Assembly (NCBI GenBank): GCA_945865535.1
Contig: CAMBDW010000007.1
Location: forward strand, 22,707-86,706
Direction of reading: 5' to 3'
DNA length: 64,000 bases
Source: Chryseobacterium gleum
GTDB taxonomy: Bacteria; Bacteroidota; Bacteroidia; Flavobacteriales; BACL11
Positions 20,534 to 28,549 of this stretch are shown in pieces. The notes below the pieces were generated by a model, which was given only the letters and a program-made list of their open reading frames with translations, was not told the DNA's origin and did no database searches. Numbering within the stretch: the stretch's first letter is position 1; the number at the start of each line of letters is the position of its first letter. Made by a program: the position numbers and the translations under genes.

Positions 20534-21814
20534 CTATTCTAAAGCTAATTTATATGCTTGAAGTGCTCTTTTACGAGCAAAATCATGCTCTACAATAGAT
20601 TCAATATAATTTTCTTTATCAAAATCTTTAATCCATCTTTTAATATATATAAAATCTTTATCAAATCTTTTTTGCTGAGTAATTGGATTGAAAATTCTAA
20701 AATATGGAGCAGAATCACATCCAGTACCTGCTGCCCACTGCCAATTGCCATTATTAGAAGACAACTCATAGTCTAATAGTTTCAAACTAAAATATCTTTC
20801 GCCCCAACGCCAATCAATCAATAAATGCTTGCATAAAAAACCTGCAACAATCATGCGAGCCCTGTTATGCATATAGCCAGTGATTTTTAATTCTTGCATT
20901 CCAGCATCTACAATTGGATATCCAGTTTTGCCATCACACCAATTTTGAAAATCTTTTTTATCGTTTTTCCATTGTATCTTATCATATTTCTTTTTAAAAT
21001 TTGAATTTACCACATATGGGAAGTGAAATAAAATCTGCATAAAAAATTCTCTCCAAATTAATTCTGATAAAAAAGTAGTCTCATTATTTGGTATCGAATT
21101 AATAACATGCCTTATACTAATAGTTCCAAAGCGAAGATGAACACTTAATGAAGTGCCTGCATTTAAGAAAGGATAATCTCTTTGGCTAGAATAATTACGT
21201 GTCGATTCCAAGTTAAAATCTACTACTTTAATTTTAGACTTTAGAAAACCAATCTCAGATAATAACGGAAATTGATTCTTAATTTTTAAAAAATTAGAAA
21301 AATCTAAAAAGATTTCAGTAGAAATAGATGCTTGCTTAAATTTTGAAAGCCATTTATTTTTATAAGCAGTAAAAACAGTATACGGTAAACTATTTTCTTT
21401 TAATATTTCTGTTGGTCCAAATATTACCTGATCTTTATATTGAAAATGGTGCTTCTTCTTTTTTTTCAGCAAATCACTAATTTTTTTATCACGATCAATT
21501 GCGTAAGGCTCATAATCTAAATTGGAATACAAATTTTCAATCTCATACTCCTTTATTAAATTATTAAATACATTTATAGGCTTACCTTTAATAACTAACA
21601 ATGAAGAATTAACATTATTTAATCTTTTATTTATTTCTTCTAATTTTTGATAAATGAAGCTAATTCTCGCATCATCATTAGGTAAATTTTCTATAATATC
21701 CTCATCAAAAATAAAGATCCCTAAAACAGGATTTCCTGATGACAAAGCTGAATTAAGTCCAATATTATCATCTAAACGCAAATCCCTTCTAAACCAAAAG
21801 ATATTCGTTTTCAT
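20534..21814 (-). CDS. Deoxyribodipyrimidine photolyase (cryptochrome/photolyase family)
   Basis: 426 aa, somewhat shorter than E. coli PhrB. The N-terminal antenna-binding Rossmann domain opens NIFWFRRDLRLDDNIGLNSAL. The FAD-binding domain includes LIWREFFMQILFHFP, GYPIVDAGMQELKITGYMHNR, LLIDWRWGERYF and SSNNGNWQWAAGTGCDSAPYF, the signature of class I CPD photolyases. It repairs UV-induced pyrimidine dimers with blue light. It lies 14 bp after an atypical SDR, a pairing I recall from other bacteria, so they are probably one operon. A cryptochrome-like role cannot be excluded. Confidence 0.93.
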   Translation of the reverse strand: MKTNIFWFRRDLRLDDNIGLNSALSSGNPVLGIFIFDEDIIENLPNDDARISFIYQKLEEINKRLNNVNSSLLVIKGKPINVFNNLIKEYEIENLYSNLDYEPYAIDRDKKISDLLKKKKKHHFQYKDQVIFGPTEILKENSLPYTVFTAYKNKWLSKFKQASISTEIFLDFSNFLKIKNQFPLLSEIGFLKSKIKVVDFNLESTRNYSSQRDYPFLNAGTSLSVHLRFGTISIRHVINSIPNNETTFLSELIWREFFMQILFHFPYVVNSNFKKKYDKIQWKNDKKDFQNWCDGKTGYPIVDAGMQELKITGYMHNRARMIVAGFLCKHLLIDWRWGERYFSLKLLDYELSSNNGNWQWAAGTGCDSAPYFRIFNPITQQKRFDKDFIYIKRWIKDFDKENYIESIVEHDFARKRALQAYKLALE

Positions 21815-21828
21815 TTCTAAAGTAAAAA

Positions 21829-22491
21829 TTACAACTTTATTGAGGATATACCACCATCAATATTGAATACCTGACCAGTAACCCAACTCGATTTTTTAGA
21901 TAATAAAAATTCTATAGCATATGAAATATCTTTAGCGCTACCAGTAGTTTTTAAAGGATGTCTTTCATTCATCATTTCTTTTTGTTTATCATTTCTGAAA
22001 AACCGTTTAGAAAGCTTAGTATTAATAAGTGATGGAGCAACGCAATTTACTCTAATATTTGGTGACCACTCAGCAGCAAGGCTTCTTGCTAAAGCCTCTA
22101 GAGATGATTTACACATAGCAATTGAAGAATGAAATGGCATTCCTGTGCTTGCCGCTACTGAACTGATAAAAACAATAGATGAGCCAATTGACAACTTAGC
22201 CTCATAAAATTTTAAAATATTTAAAAGACCCAAAACATTTATATCGTAATCAGATTTAAAATCATTTATTTCTAATTGTCTGAATGGTTTTAAAACAATA
22301 GTGCCAGGAAAATAAACAATACCATCAAGACTATCTATATCAAGATATGTTAATGGATTCAAAATGTCAAAATTATCTACACAACTAAATAAAGAATTTG
22401 TGCTCAATCTAATAAATTCATATTTATCTGAATAATTATCATATAAATGACAAGCAATATCACTGCTGGCTCCAACTAATAGTATTTTCAT
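21829..22491 (-). CDS. Atypical SDR-fold protein lacking the catalytic tyrosine
   Basis: 220 aa with an SDR Rossmann fold: start KILLVGASSDIACHLY, then FISSVAAS with the catalytic-position Ser, and the late IRVNCVAPSLINTKLSKRF and VTGQVFNIDGG segments. The usual YxxxK is changed: the Lys128 position is kept (SSIAMCKSS) but the residue four before it is Ile124 (codon ATT), not Tyr. The NNAG motif is also altered (YFPGT). I recall close relatives beside photolyase genes that likewise lack the Tyr, so this looks like a family trait rather than an error. It may be a non-enzymatic or re-purposed SDR. It is 14 bp upstream of the photolyase gene. Confidence 0.85.
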   Translation of the reverse strand: MKILLVGASSDIACHLYDNYSDKYEFIRLSTNSLFSCVDNFDILNPLTYLDIDSLDGIVYFPGTIVLKPFRQLEINDFKSDYDINVLGLLNILKFYEAKLSIGSSIVFISSVAASTGMPFHSSIAMCKSSLEALARSLAAEWSPNIRVNCVAPSLINTKLSKRFFRNDKQKEMMNERHPLKTTGSAKDISYAIEFLLSKKSSWVTGQVFNIDGGISSIKL

Positions 22492-22533
22492 ATTTTTGAC
22501 TTATAAAGATAATTTTTAAAATTCTTGTAGCTA

Positions 22534-23604
22534 TTAATAGAATTTAATATCTCTTACAGTGCCATTAACAATAATTGTATCAACAAAAGATGATAAATCA
22601 AGATTGTATTTATAGATAGAATTTGGAGAATTGACATCATTCATATATAACATTTCATAATACACCGTAGTACTATCGTTTACTTCAAGAGATTCAATAT
22701 TTGTATTAATCACGCTAGCATTGACACTCGCTAATGAAGTAACATTTAGAGTGTTTGAATTGAGTTTGTAAACGCCCCCTTCTGCTGTAAAATAACATCT
22801 ACTGTTATCAAAATTACTAATTAAATTTTGGGCGTTATATATTCCTGAAAGAATATCCGTACTATATACTTCATTGCTATATTGATTTATATCAGATAAA
22901 GAAGATGCTGTATTATTATTTGGATTTACTACATCATAAATTCCCTTGCATAATACTATTAATCTTCCAGCCTGTGTAAAAATTGCAGAATTAGGATTTT
23001 CTCCAACTTGAAGACTTCCTTCAAAATTAGCTAATGCTACTAAATTATCTCTAAACTCAATTACTACAACTGTTGAATCTTTTATTTGACTTGATAATTC
23101 ACCTCCATTTAAAACAAATGATTTGTATGAATTGCTTAAAATAAACACTGGACTAGTATTGTCTCCAGTTTCAATATCAGAAGTGATTTCCATATTCTTA
23201 AGATCAACTACTTTTACTTTTGAATCCCCTTTATCTACTACAAAAAATCTATCATTACTTACAAAATCAAAATCGACAGGATTTACAAATCCACTAATCA
23301 TCCCCTGATGTTCAAATGTTTTTGCATCAACTACAATAATATAATTATCAGCTAAAATATAAGCTTTACCCCCATTGAATTTAATTTTCTTTGGATTACT
23401 AATTGTGATATTATTAACCGTTTTATAAATCTGATTTATTACTTGTGCTAACGAATCTTTGTAATTATAAAAGCTAACGCCTATATCTGAAACAATATAC
23501 ATTCCTTCTCCATAATTTTCATCAAAAATAGGCCCATCAGCCTCATCTTCTTTACATGAAGAAATAAGAAGTGTAGCTATTAGTAAATAATTGAATAATT
23601 TCAT
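22534..23604 (-). CDS. DUF5074-type beta-propeller lipoprotein, BtuG-like
   Basis: 356 aa from the ATG at 23604; codons upstream of that lack support and run into a terminator hairpin. It has a lipoprotein signal MKLFNYLLIATLLISSC with KEDE after the Cys, a surface-export-type pattern in Bacteroidota. The body has propeller-like repeats (AYILADNYIIVVDAKTFEHQG; FFVVDKGDSKVKVVDLKNMEI; AIFTQAGRLIVLCKGIYDV). This matches the YncE/DUF5074 type that includes BtuG, the surface B12-binding lipoprotein of Bacteroides. It follows a riboswitch-controlled propeller gene, which supports a cobalamin role. The ligand is inferred. Confidence 0.8.
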   Translation of the reverse strand: MKLFNYLLIATLLISSCKEDEADGPIFDENYGEGMYIVSDIGVSFYNYKDSLAQVINQIYKTVNNITISNPKKIKFNGGKAYILADNYIIVVDAKTFEHQGMISGFVNPVDFDFVSNDRFFVVDKGDSKVKVVDLKNMEITSDIETGDNTSPVFILSNSYKSFVLNGGELSSQIKDSTVVVIEFRDNLVALANFEGSLQVGENPNSAIFTQAGRLIVLCKGIYDVVNPNNNTASSLSDINQYSNEVYSTDILSGIYNAQNLISNFDNSRCYFTAEGGVYKLNSNTLNVTSLASVNASVINTNIESLEVNDSTTVYYEMLYMNDVNSPNSIYKYNLDLSSFVDTIIVNGTVRDIKFY

Positions 23605-23626
23605 GTTTTTATTTTTTGGTAAAGAT

Positions 23627-23651
23627 AAAAAAAGCCAAGTAATACTCGGCC
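23627..23651 (-). terminator. Rho-independent terminator between the two propeller genes
   Basis: On the minus strand, GCCGAGT-ATT-ACTTGGC forms a 7-bp stem with one G-U pair, followed by seven T. It lies 50 nt after the stop of the first propeller gene and 22 nt before the start of the second, so it would end or attenuate the riboswitch transcript. Confidence 0.7.
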
Positions 23652-23700
23652 TTTTTAATTTTAATGATAGAAGATAGTAGATTCTTTGCAAATAAAAAAT

Positions 23701-24906
23701 TTATTTAACAATAAAAATCTGCTTATTATCTTTTATATACATACCTCTCTTAATAAATCGATCATTGCTAATTAATCTACCAAGCATATCATAGTATTGA
23801 TTAGAACTTTGATCAACATTATCTGAAACTACTGAAGAAATACCAGTTGTAGCACTTCTAATATCAAAAACAATGGTTCCTGGTGAAATTCCACATACAA
23901 AAGAAGAAAGTAAAAAGTTATTGGCATCATAGATATTAACTGAGCCTGAAGTAGCATAATCAGTTATACTTGCATACAGTAGAGTATTAATAGGATCGTA
24001 AGATAAATCATAAAAACTTTGACTAATTGGTAATGGTGATCCTGTACTAGGTAATAAAGAGAGATCCCATTCATTTAAAATAGTATCTCCTGAAATTTGA
24101 TAATTGATTTTATTATCTCGCAAACATGATGTACCACAGCCAGTAGGAGCAGCAGCTAAATTGGTAGTAATAACAGAATTGGTTAATAAACTCAGTTGTG
24201 ATATAGAAGATCCCGACCAATCTTTATTATTAATAGTGTAAATATGGTCTCCACTTTTAATCATATTATCAGGATTAATCCCATCTATTCCTAAATCTAT
24301 TTCGTTTAAATAAGCAAAAGTATTTAAATCCAATATCCCAACAAGTCCTTTATAATTACCCCATTCATAAGCATTATTTATTGCAACATAAAGCTTGTCA
24401 TTATTAACAACTAAATTTTGTGTTGCCCATTTAGGCCCTGTTATAGTATCTATTTCTGTATGTAAACTTAAATCTGAAGTATTAAATACTTGTAAATACG
24501 AATTAAAAAATATTGGTGAAAATGTAGTATTATCATAATCTCCTCTAGTTACAATAATTTTATCATTCCAAACTGATAAATTACGGATACCATCTACTGC
24601 TTGAGTTGTAATTACATCATAGGTATTTTTATCATACTTATACAACATATTGTCTGCTGCAACATAAAAATAATTAGCATCAACAACTAAATCTGAAGCA
24701 AACCTTGCTGTATGCAAAGTGTCAACGCTAGTATAGGCTTGTGTAGTTGGATTATAAGAACCTAAAGTGGGTGGAACAATAGACTGATTTAAGTTATAAT
24801 CAAAATAACCTTCATTTAAAACAATAACCTGATGAACATACTCTTGAGCTTTGGCAGCAGTTATTTGTACAGCCAAAACGAGCATACAAAATGCACTTTT
24901 TTTCAT
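23701..24906 (-). CDS. Secreted beta-propeller protein with T9SS C-terminal sorting tail, riboswitch controlled
   Basis: 401 aa. Residues 1-20 are a signal peptide (MKKSAFCMLVLAVQITAAKA). Repeated blade-like units follow (VVDANYFYVAADNMLYKYDKN; NLSVWNDKIIVTRG; VVNNDKLYVAINNAYEWG; KSGDHIYTINNKDWSG), the YncE/DUF5074-like propeller pattern. The last 30 residues (YYDMLGRLI...RGMYIKDNKQIFIVK) look like a type A T9SS sorting domain, so the protein is probably carried across the outer membrane and anchored there. A cobalamin riboswitch in its leader indicates repression by B12 and suggests a B12-capture role. No TonB-dependent receptor follows. Confidence 0.82.
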   Translation of the reverse strand: MKKSAFCMLVLAVQITAAKAQEYVHQVIVLNEGYFDYNLNQSIVPPTLGSYNPTTQAYTSVDTLHTARFASDLVVDANYFYVAADNMLYKYDKNTYDVITTQAVDGIRNLSVWNDKIIVTRGDYDNTTFSPIFFNSYLQVFNTSDLSLHTEIDTITGPKWATQNLVVNNDKLYVAINNAYEWGNYKGLVGILDLNTFAYLNEIDLGIDGINPDNMIKSGDHIYTINNKDWSGSSISQLSLLTNSVITTNLAAAPTGCGTSCLRDNKINYQISGDTILNEWDLSLLPSTGSPLPISQSFYDLSYDPINTLLYASITDYATSGSVNIYDANNFLLSSFVCGISPGTIVFDIRSATTGISSVVSDNVDQSSNQYYDMLGRLISNDRFIKRGMYIKDNKQIFIVK

Positions 24907-24977
24907 AATAAATATTTTTTTTAATTTTTAAAAATCTTAAATACTCTTCTTCCAGAGAATATTTAACATAATGGCAT

Positions 24978-25125
24978 TTAGCAGGTCTTCTGACTTGGTC
25001 CTCTGAATTGGCCTTCCCGTTGTTTAAACAGTGGCATTGCGGTATTCAAATTATACGAACCTTACAGCTTCTGGAAAAGTTGAGGCATCTCACCCCATTC
25101 CCTTTTACACTATCCTTTAGTGTAC
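24978..25125 (-). ncRNA. Cobalamin (B12) riboswitch
   Basis: The minus strand has the conserved aptamer blocks in order: AAAAGGGAAtggGGTGaGAtgCC, GCTGTAAgg, GCCACTG, CGGGAAGG, and the 3' B12 box AGTCAGAAGACCTGCT. The spacing fits a class of short B12 riboswitches. The P2 hairpin ACACTA-aagga-TAGTGT is visible at the 5' end. It lies about 72 nt before the ATG of the propeller gene at 24906. Binding of adenosyl- or hydroxocobalamin would lower expression. No obvious terminator follows the aptamer, so control is probably at translation initiation. Confidence 0.92.
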
Positions 25126-25136
25126 TAAATACAATA

Positions 25137-25144
25137 CGAAAATA
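25137..25144 (-). promoter_or_regulatory. Possible -7 box for the riboswitch transcript
   Basis: TATTTTCG on the minus strand matches TAnnTTTG with one change. It would start RNA near 25132, a few nt ahead of the aptamer, and it lies between the two copies of an 11-bp direct repeat. Confidence 0.4.
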
Positions 25145-25259
25145 GAAATTAAGTGTACTAAAAAAAAATATTGGGTTTAAAATTCAGTCCGATTTATTAA
25201 CAAACATTTAACAATATCATATAAAGTGCCCTCATCAAGATTAAGATTTAATCTGATAA

Positions 25260-25874
25260 TTAGAAGGAATATTCTTTACATCCTTCTATTATTTTAAAAG
25301 GTGCGTGTACTTCATAATTTTGCCATTTCCTTTTGTAAACGCTTGTATTATTTGGGAAGCGAAATACTCTTTGAATATTATTATAACTTATTATTTTTCT
25401 GAAAAAAGAAGGAACCAATGCTCCTGTCTCCAACAATAAACTTTGAGAATCAAATTCCAACTCAATCCTAACATTAACTTTATATGTTTTGGATAACTCT
25501 CTCTCATATGCCTCTAAATCTTTCCAAGGCCCCCTATTTAGTTTTTCGTGCTGCAAAGCACAATTCAAATAAGAAAAGGTTGCTTTTAAGCTTTCATAAT
25601 CGCAATTAAAAGCGGCAGCAGGAGCCAAATGGCCTTTATCCCATACATTCTTGTGGTAATCATTTTCATCAGAAGTTACTCCTTTAAAAGACTTGTCTTG
25701 TTTAAAATCCAATCCTTTACGATCATAAGCTTTTGTATGACAGGCTACTTCATATTCTAACCATAAGGGTTGTTGTTTTTTTTCAGAATAACACACCTCA
25801 AATATACCACTATCAACAAGCTGTTGAGCGGATAAAAACTGAACGGATAAGAAAAGAATAAATAAAATTCTCAT
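25260..25874 (-). CDS. Secreted DNA/RNA non-specific endonuclease (NUC/EndA type)
   Basis: 204 aa, signal peptide MRILFILFLSVQFLSA. The His-Me-finger active site appears as DKGHLAPAAAF (the family DRGH, with Lys for Arg), followed by the metal-binding Asn in LNCALQHEKLNRGPWKDLE, where N..QHxxLNxGxWxxLE is the family block. These enzymes cut single- and double-stranded DNA and RNA outside the cytoplasm, for nutrient or phosphate scavenging. It is short for the family but complete. An 8-bp inverted repeat (25261-25288) covers its last codons but has no U-tract. It follows the HMG-CoA-lyase-like gene by 41 bp. Confidence 0.9.
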   Translation of the reverse strand: MRILFILFLSVQFLSAQQLVDSGIFEVCYSEKKQQPLWLEYEVACHTKAYDRKGLDFKQDKSFKGVTSDENDYHKNVWDKGHLAPAAAFNCDYESLKATFSYLNCALQHEKLNRGPWKDLEAYERELSKTYKVNVRIELEFDSQSLLLETGALVPSFFRKIISYNNIQRVFRFPNNTSVYKRKWQNYEVHAPFKIIEGCKEYSF

Positions 25875-25915
25875 AAAATTTTTAAACTTAAAAACATCAA
25901 TAACAACGCTTGAGA

Positions 25916-26758
25916 TTAACTATTATTGAAAATAGCGTCTGAAATCTCCAAACTTTTATCCAGTTCATCTAAATTAAGCCCTAGATCTTCTTTAAAATAA
26001 GTAATTAGTTTTTCAGTGGGCATATTCCCTACCAATTCATCTTTAGCCATTGGGCAGCCACCATATCCTTTTAGAGCGGCATCAAATCTTCTACATCCAT
26101 TTTGGTAGGCCGCCTCTACTTTTTCTCTCCATTTATCTTCGGTAGTATGAAAATGGGCCCCAAATTCAATAGTAGGATATTGCCTTATTAAAGTACTAAA
26201 AAGAGGCGCAATATTTTCAGGATTAGAAACCCCAATAGTATCTGATAGGGCAACTGTTCCTACTTCCATATTAGCTAGTTGTTCTGTTAATTTTGCTACT
26301 ATATCAGTATGGTAATTTTCGCCATAAGGATTGCCAAAAGCCATGGATAAATACACTACTAATTGTTTTTTATTCTTTACTGATAAGTTCTGAATTTCTT
26401 CAACAGTCTTAAGCGCCTGATCAATAGTTTTATTGGTGTTTCTTTTTTGAAACTCCTCAGAAACTGAAAGTGGAAAACCTAAATAATTTATTTCCTGAAA
26501 ATTACAAGCATCAGTAGCTCCCCTTGTATTTGCAATAATTGCTAACAATTTACTAGATGTGCCACTTAAATCTAAACCTTTTAAAACTGCAGCACTATCT
26601 TTTAATTGAGGAATAGCTTTAGGAGAAACAAAACTTCCAAAATCTATGGTGTCAAAACCTACTTTTAGCAGTTGATTGATGTATGCAATTTTTTTAGAAG
26701 TAGGAACAAATTCGCTAATTCCTTGCATGGCATCTCTAGGGCATTCTATTATTTTCAT
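25916..26758 (-). CDS. Hydroxymethylglutaryl-CoA lyase family enzyme
   Basis: 280 aa DRE-TIM metallolyase. The opening [19 protein letters not shown] carries the RD pair for metal and base function (here PRDAMQG for the usual PRDGLQ). Metal ligands appear in [12 protein letters not shown], and the HMG-CoA lyase signature with its mobile-loop Cys is [19 protein letters not shown]. It would cleave HMG-CoA to acetyl-CoA and acetoacetate in leucine breakdown. Related enzymes act on other acyl-CoAs, so the substrate is not certain. It overlaps pyrD by 4 bp. Confidence 0.9.
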   Translation of the reverse strand: MKIIECPRDAMQGISEFVPTSKKIAYINQLLKVGFDTIDFGSFVSPKAIPQLKDSAAVLKGLDLSGTSSKLLAIIANTRGATDACNFQEINYLGFPLSVSEEFQKRNTNKTIDQALKTVEEIQNLSVKNKKQLVVYLSMAFGNPYGENYHTDIVAKLTEQLANMEVGTVALSDTIGVSNPENIAPLFSTLIRQYPTIEFGAHFHTTEDKWREKVEAAYQNGCRRFDAALKGYGGCPMAKDELVGNMPTEKLITYFKEDLGLNLDELDKSLEISDAIFNNS

Positions 26759-27783
26759 CTTTGCAGAATGGCTTTATTGATTCTTTTTATCAATGCGGGG
26801 CCTTCATAAATAAAGCCAGTATATAACTGAACTAAAGTAGCTCCCGCATCCAGTTTTTCTAAAGCATCCTCAGTGGAGTGAATACCACCAACTCCAATAA
26901 TTGGAAATGCTTTATTGGATGTATCAGCAAGGTACTTTATCACCTCTGTTGATCGAGACTTTACAGGATTACCGCTCAAACCCCCATCTCCTATAGCTTT
27001 AAGTTTGTTTTTATCGGTTTTAAGCCCATTTCTATCAATTGTAGTATTAGTTGCTATTACTCCATCAATTTTAGTGTCAGCAACAATTGTTATAATATCA
27101 TCCAATTGCGCATTTGTTAAATCTGGAGCAATCTTTAATAAAATAGGCTTTCTTTTATCATTTGCACTGTTTAATTCCTGCAAACGATTAAGCAATGCTG
27201 TGAGGGGTGCTTTCTGCTGCAAATCGCGCAAACCAGGAGTATTTGGAGAACTTACATTCACAGCAAAATAATCAACATAAGGAAATAATTTTTCAAAGCA
27301 GATTTCATAATCACTTACCGCATCTTCATTAGGAGTTAACTTATTTTTTCCAATATTACCTCCAATAATGAGCTTAGTTTTCTTTCTTCTTAATCTAGAG
27401 CTAATCGCCTCTATCCCGCTATTATTAAAGCCCATTCGATTAATCAGTGCCTTGTCTTGTTTTAACCTAAATAATCTAGGCTTAGGGTTTCCTTCCTGTG
27501 GAAGTGGAGTTACTGTTCCGATTTCCACAAAACCAAATCCAAAAGCACCTAATTCATCAAAGAGTTTGGCATCTTTATCAAAACCTGCTGCTAATCCAAC
27601 TGGGTTTTCAAACTTCAAGCCAAAAACCTCTCTTTCTAATCTAGTATCTTGAACCTTAAATAGCAGTATCCAAGTCCAGTTGATACCTGGAATCATTGCT
27701 GTAAATTTAATTAACTTAAAAAGTATATTGTGAATAAACTCAGGATTGAAAAAAAATAAGATGAACCGAACTATTTTGTACAT
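26755..27783 (-). CDS. pyrD: Quinone-dependent dihydroorotate dehydrogenase
   Basis: 342 aa class 2 enzyme of pyrimidine synthesis. The membrane-binding N-terminal extension ([20 protein letters not shown]) distinguishes it from class 1. FMN-binding and active-site parts are [30 protein letters not shown], the catalytic-Ser region [14 protein letters not shown], and late [26 protein letters not shown]. Electrons go to the quinone pool. Its promoter (TAACTTTG) lies just upstream, and it leads the pyrD/HMG-lyase/nuclease set. Confidence 0.97.
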   Translation of the reverse strand: MYKIVRFILFFFNPEFIHNILFKLIKFTAMIPGINWTWILLFKVQDTRLEREVFGLKFENPVGLAAGFDKDAKLFDELGAFGFGFVEIGTVTPLPQEGNPKPRLFRLKQDKALINRMGFNNSGIEAISSRLRRKKTKLIIGGNIGKNKLTPNEDAVSDYEICFEKLFPYVDYFAVNVSSPNTPGLRDLQQKAPLTALLNRLQELNSANDKRKPILLKIAPDLTNAQLDDIITIVADTKIDGVIATNTTIDRNGLKTDKNKLKAIGDGGLSGNPVKSRSTEVIKYLADTSNKAFPIIGVGGIHSTEDALEKLDAGATLVQLYTGFIYEGPALIKRINKAILQR

Positions 27784-27797
27784 GAATAATTTTTATG

Positions 27798-27805
27798 CAA
27801 AGTTA
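27798..27805 (-). promoter_or_regulatory. -7 promoter box of pyrD
   Basis: TAACTTTG on the minus strand (exact TAnnTTTG) ends 14 nt before the pyrD ATG. Confidence 0.6.
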
Positions 27806-27861
27806 GGTTTTTTAGTGAAAAATAATTATACGGGACTTACTATCTGTCTAATTACTTTCTA

Positions 27862-28170
27862 CTAGTGATTATCTTTACTTACTTCCTCAAAGGATTGGTC
27901 ATCATAAAACACTACTACTTTTCCAATTTTTTTTGAAATTCGCACTTCTTGTATTTCTATTTGAGCTGTCATGTAACCAATTCCTGTAATCAGCCAGTTA
28001 GCATTTAAATTAGGATAGGCCTGTAATAATTTTTCAAAAAAGTCAATACTTGGCTTATTTCGACCAGAAAGTATGTGCGAAATAGTAGCACGATTAACAC
28101 CAATAGTATCAGCAAATTCTGAGGCTTTTAATCCTTCTGATTCCATCCAATTTTTAAGTCTTTTATGCAT
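27862..28170 (-). CDS. XRE-family helix-turn-helix regulator
   Basis: 102 aa. The N-terminal DNA-binding domain is LKNWMESEGLKASEFADTIG / VNRATISHILSGRNKPSIDF, a standard Cro/C1 HTH. It is followed by a short beta-rich tail with no recognised sensor. A 17-bp palindrome covers the -7 box directly upstream of its start, suggesting autorepression. It stands alone between pyrD and a large non-coding gap. No toxin, phage or restriction partner lies next to it, so its targets are unknown. Confidence 0.9.
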   Translation of the reverse strand: MHKRLKNWMESEGLKASEFADTIGVNRATISHILSGRNKPSIDFFEKLLQAYPNLNANWLITGIGYMTAQIEIQEVRISKKIGKVVVFYDDQSFEEVSKDNH

Positions 28171-28185
28171 TTTTTAATAAATTAC

Positions 28186-28205
28186 ATTTGTAAATTACAA
28201 ATTTA
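28186..28205 (-). promoter_or_regulatory. Palindromic operator overlapping the -7 box of the XRE gene
   Basis: ATTTGTAA-A-TTACAAAT (28186-28202) is a perfect 8-bp inverted repeat with a 1-nt centre. On the minus strand it overlaps TAAATTTG (28198-28205), an exact -7 box, and the likely start point 16-20 nt before the ATG. Confidence 0.6.
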
Positions 28206-28541
28206 TAAAATAGTTTTGTTTTTTTGTCTTTTTTTTATTATTTCTTTCAAATAATATTAAACTATTACTATATATAAATAATATAATATGTTGATTTAAA
28301 TATATTTATATTATAATTTTTAAACTTTAAATAAAAGCAGCTATAATAGATGAAGAAATGCCATATTATTTGTTTACATAAGTAAACTATAACGCAATAT
28401 AATTGAAAATGAGAAACCTTGCAAAAGTATTTATACTACTATTTTTATATTGACTTTAGTACCAAGATAAATCGCACTTCATTACACAAATTTAATACCG
28501 TAAGCAACCTCTTTCCATTTTTTAGTTTACTGTATTATTTT

Positions 28542-28549
28542 TAAATTTG
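28542..28549 (+). promoter_or_regulatory. Possible -7 box for the ZIP transporter gene
   Basis: TAAATTTG on the plus strand is an exact TAnnTTTG but 106 nt before the ATG, which would give a long leader. A closer imperfect site (TAATTTAG) lies near 28603. Confidence 0.35.

Larger units (their letters stand above)
24907..25259. other. 353-bp intergenic region: riboswitch, its promoter and inverted repeats
   Basis: No gene is present. From the minus-strand view it holds a perfect 7-bp inverted repeat with a 3-nt loop (25238-25254), an 11-bp direct repeat (AGTGTACTAAA at 25152-25162 and 25119-25129 on the plus strand), a weak -7 box and the cobalamin aptamer. A short imperfect hairpin around 24942-24962 then lies between aptamer and start codon and may belong to the expression platform. 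Confidence 0.7.

Noticed and set aside
23605..23691. N-terminal extension of the DUF5074 lipoprotein by 29 codons
   Set aside because: The extension contains the terminator hairpin and destroys the lipoprotein signal, which begins cleanly at 23604.
25261..25288. 8-bp hairpin at the end of the nuclease gene as a rho-independent terminator
   Set aside because: The stem is perfect but has a 12-nt loop and no T-tract on the minus strand.
27862..28170. XRE gene as an antitoxin or phage repressor
   Set aside because: No toxin, integrase or phage gene flanks it; neighbours are housekeeping.
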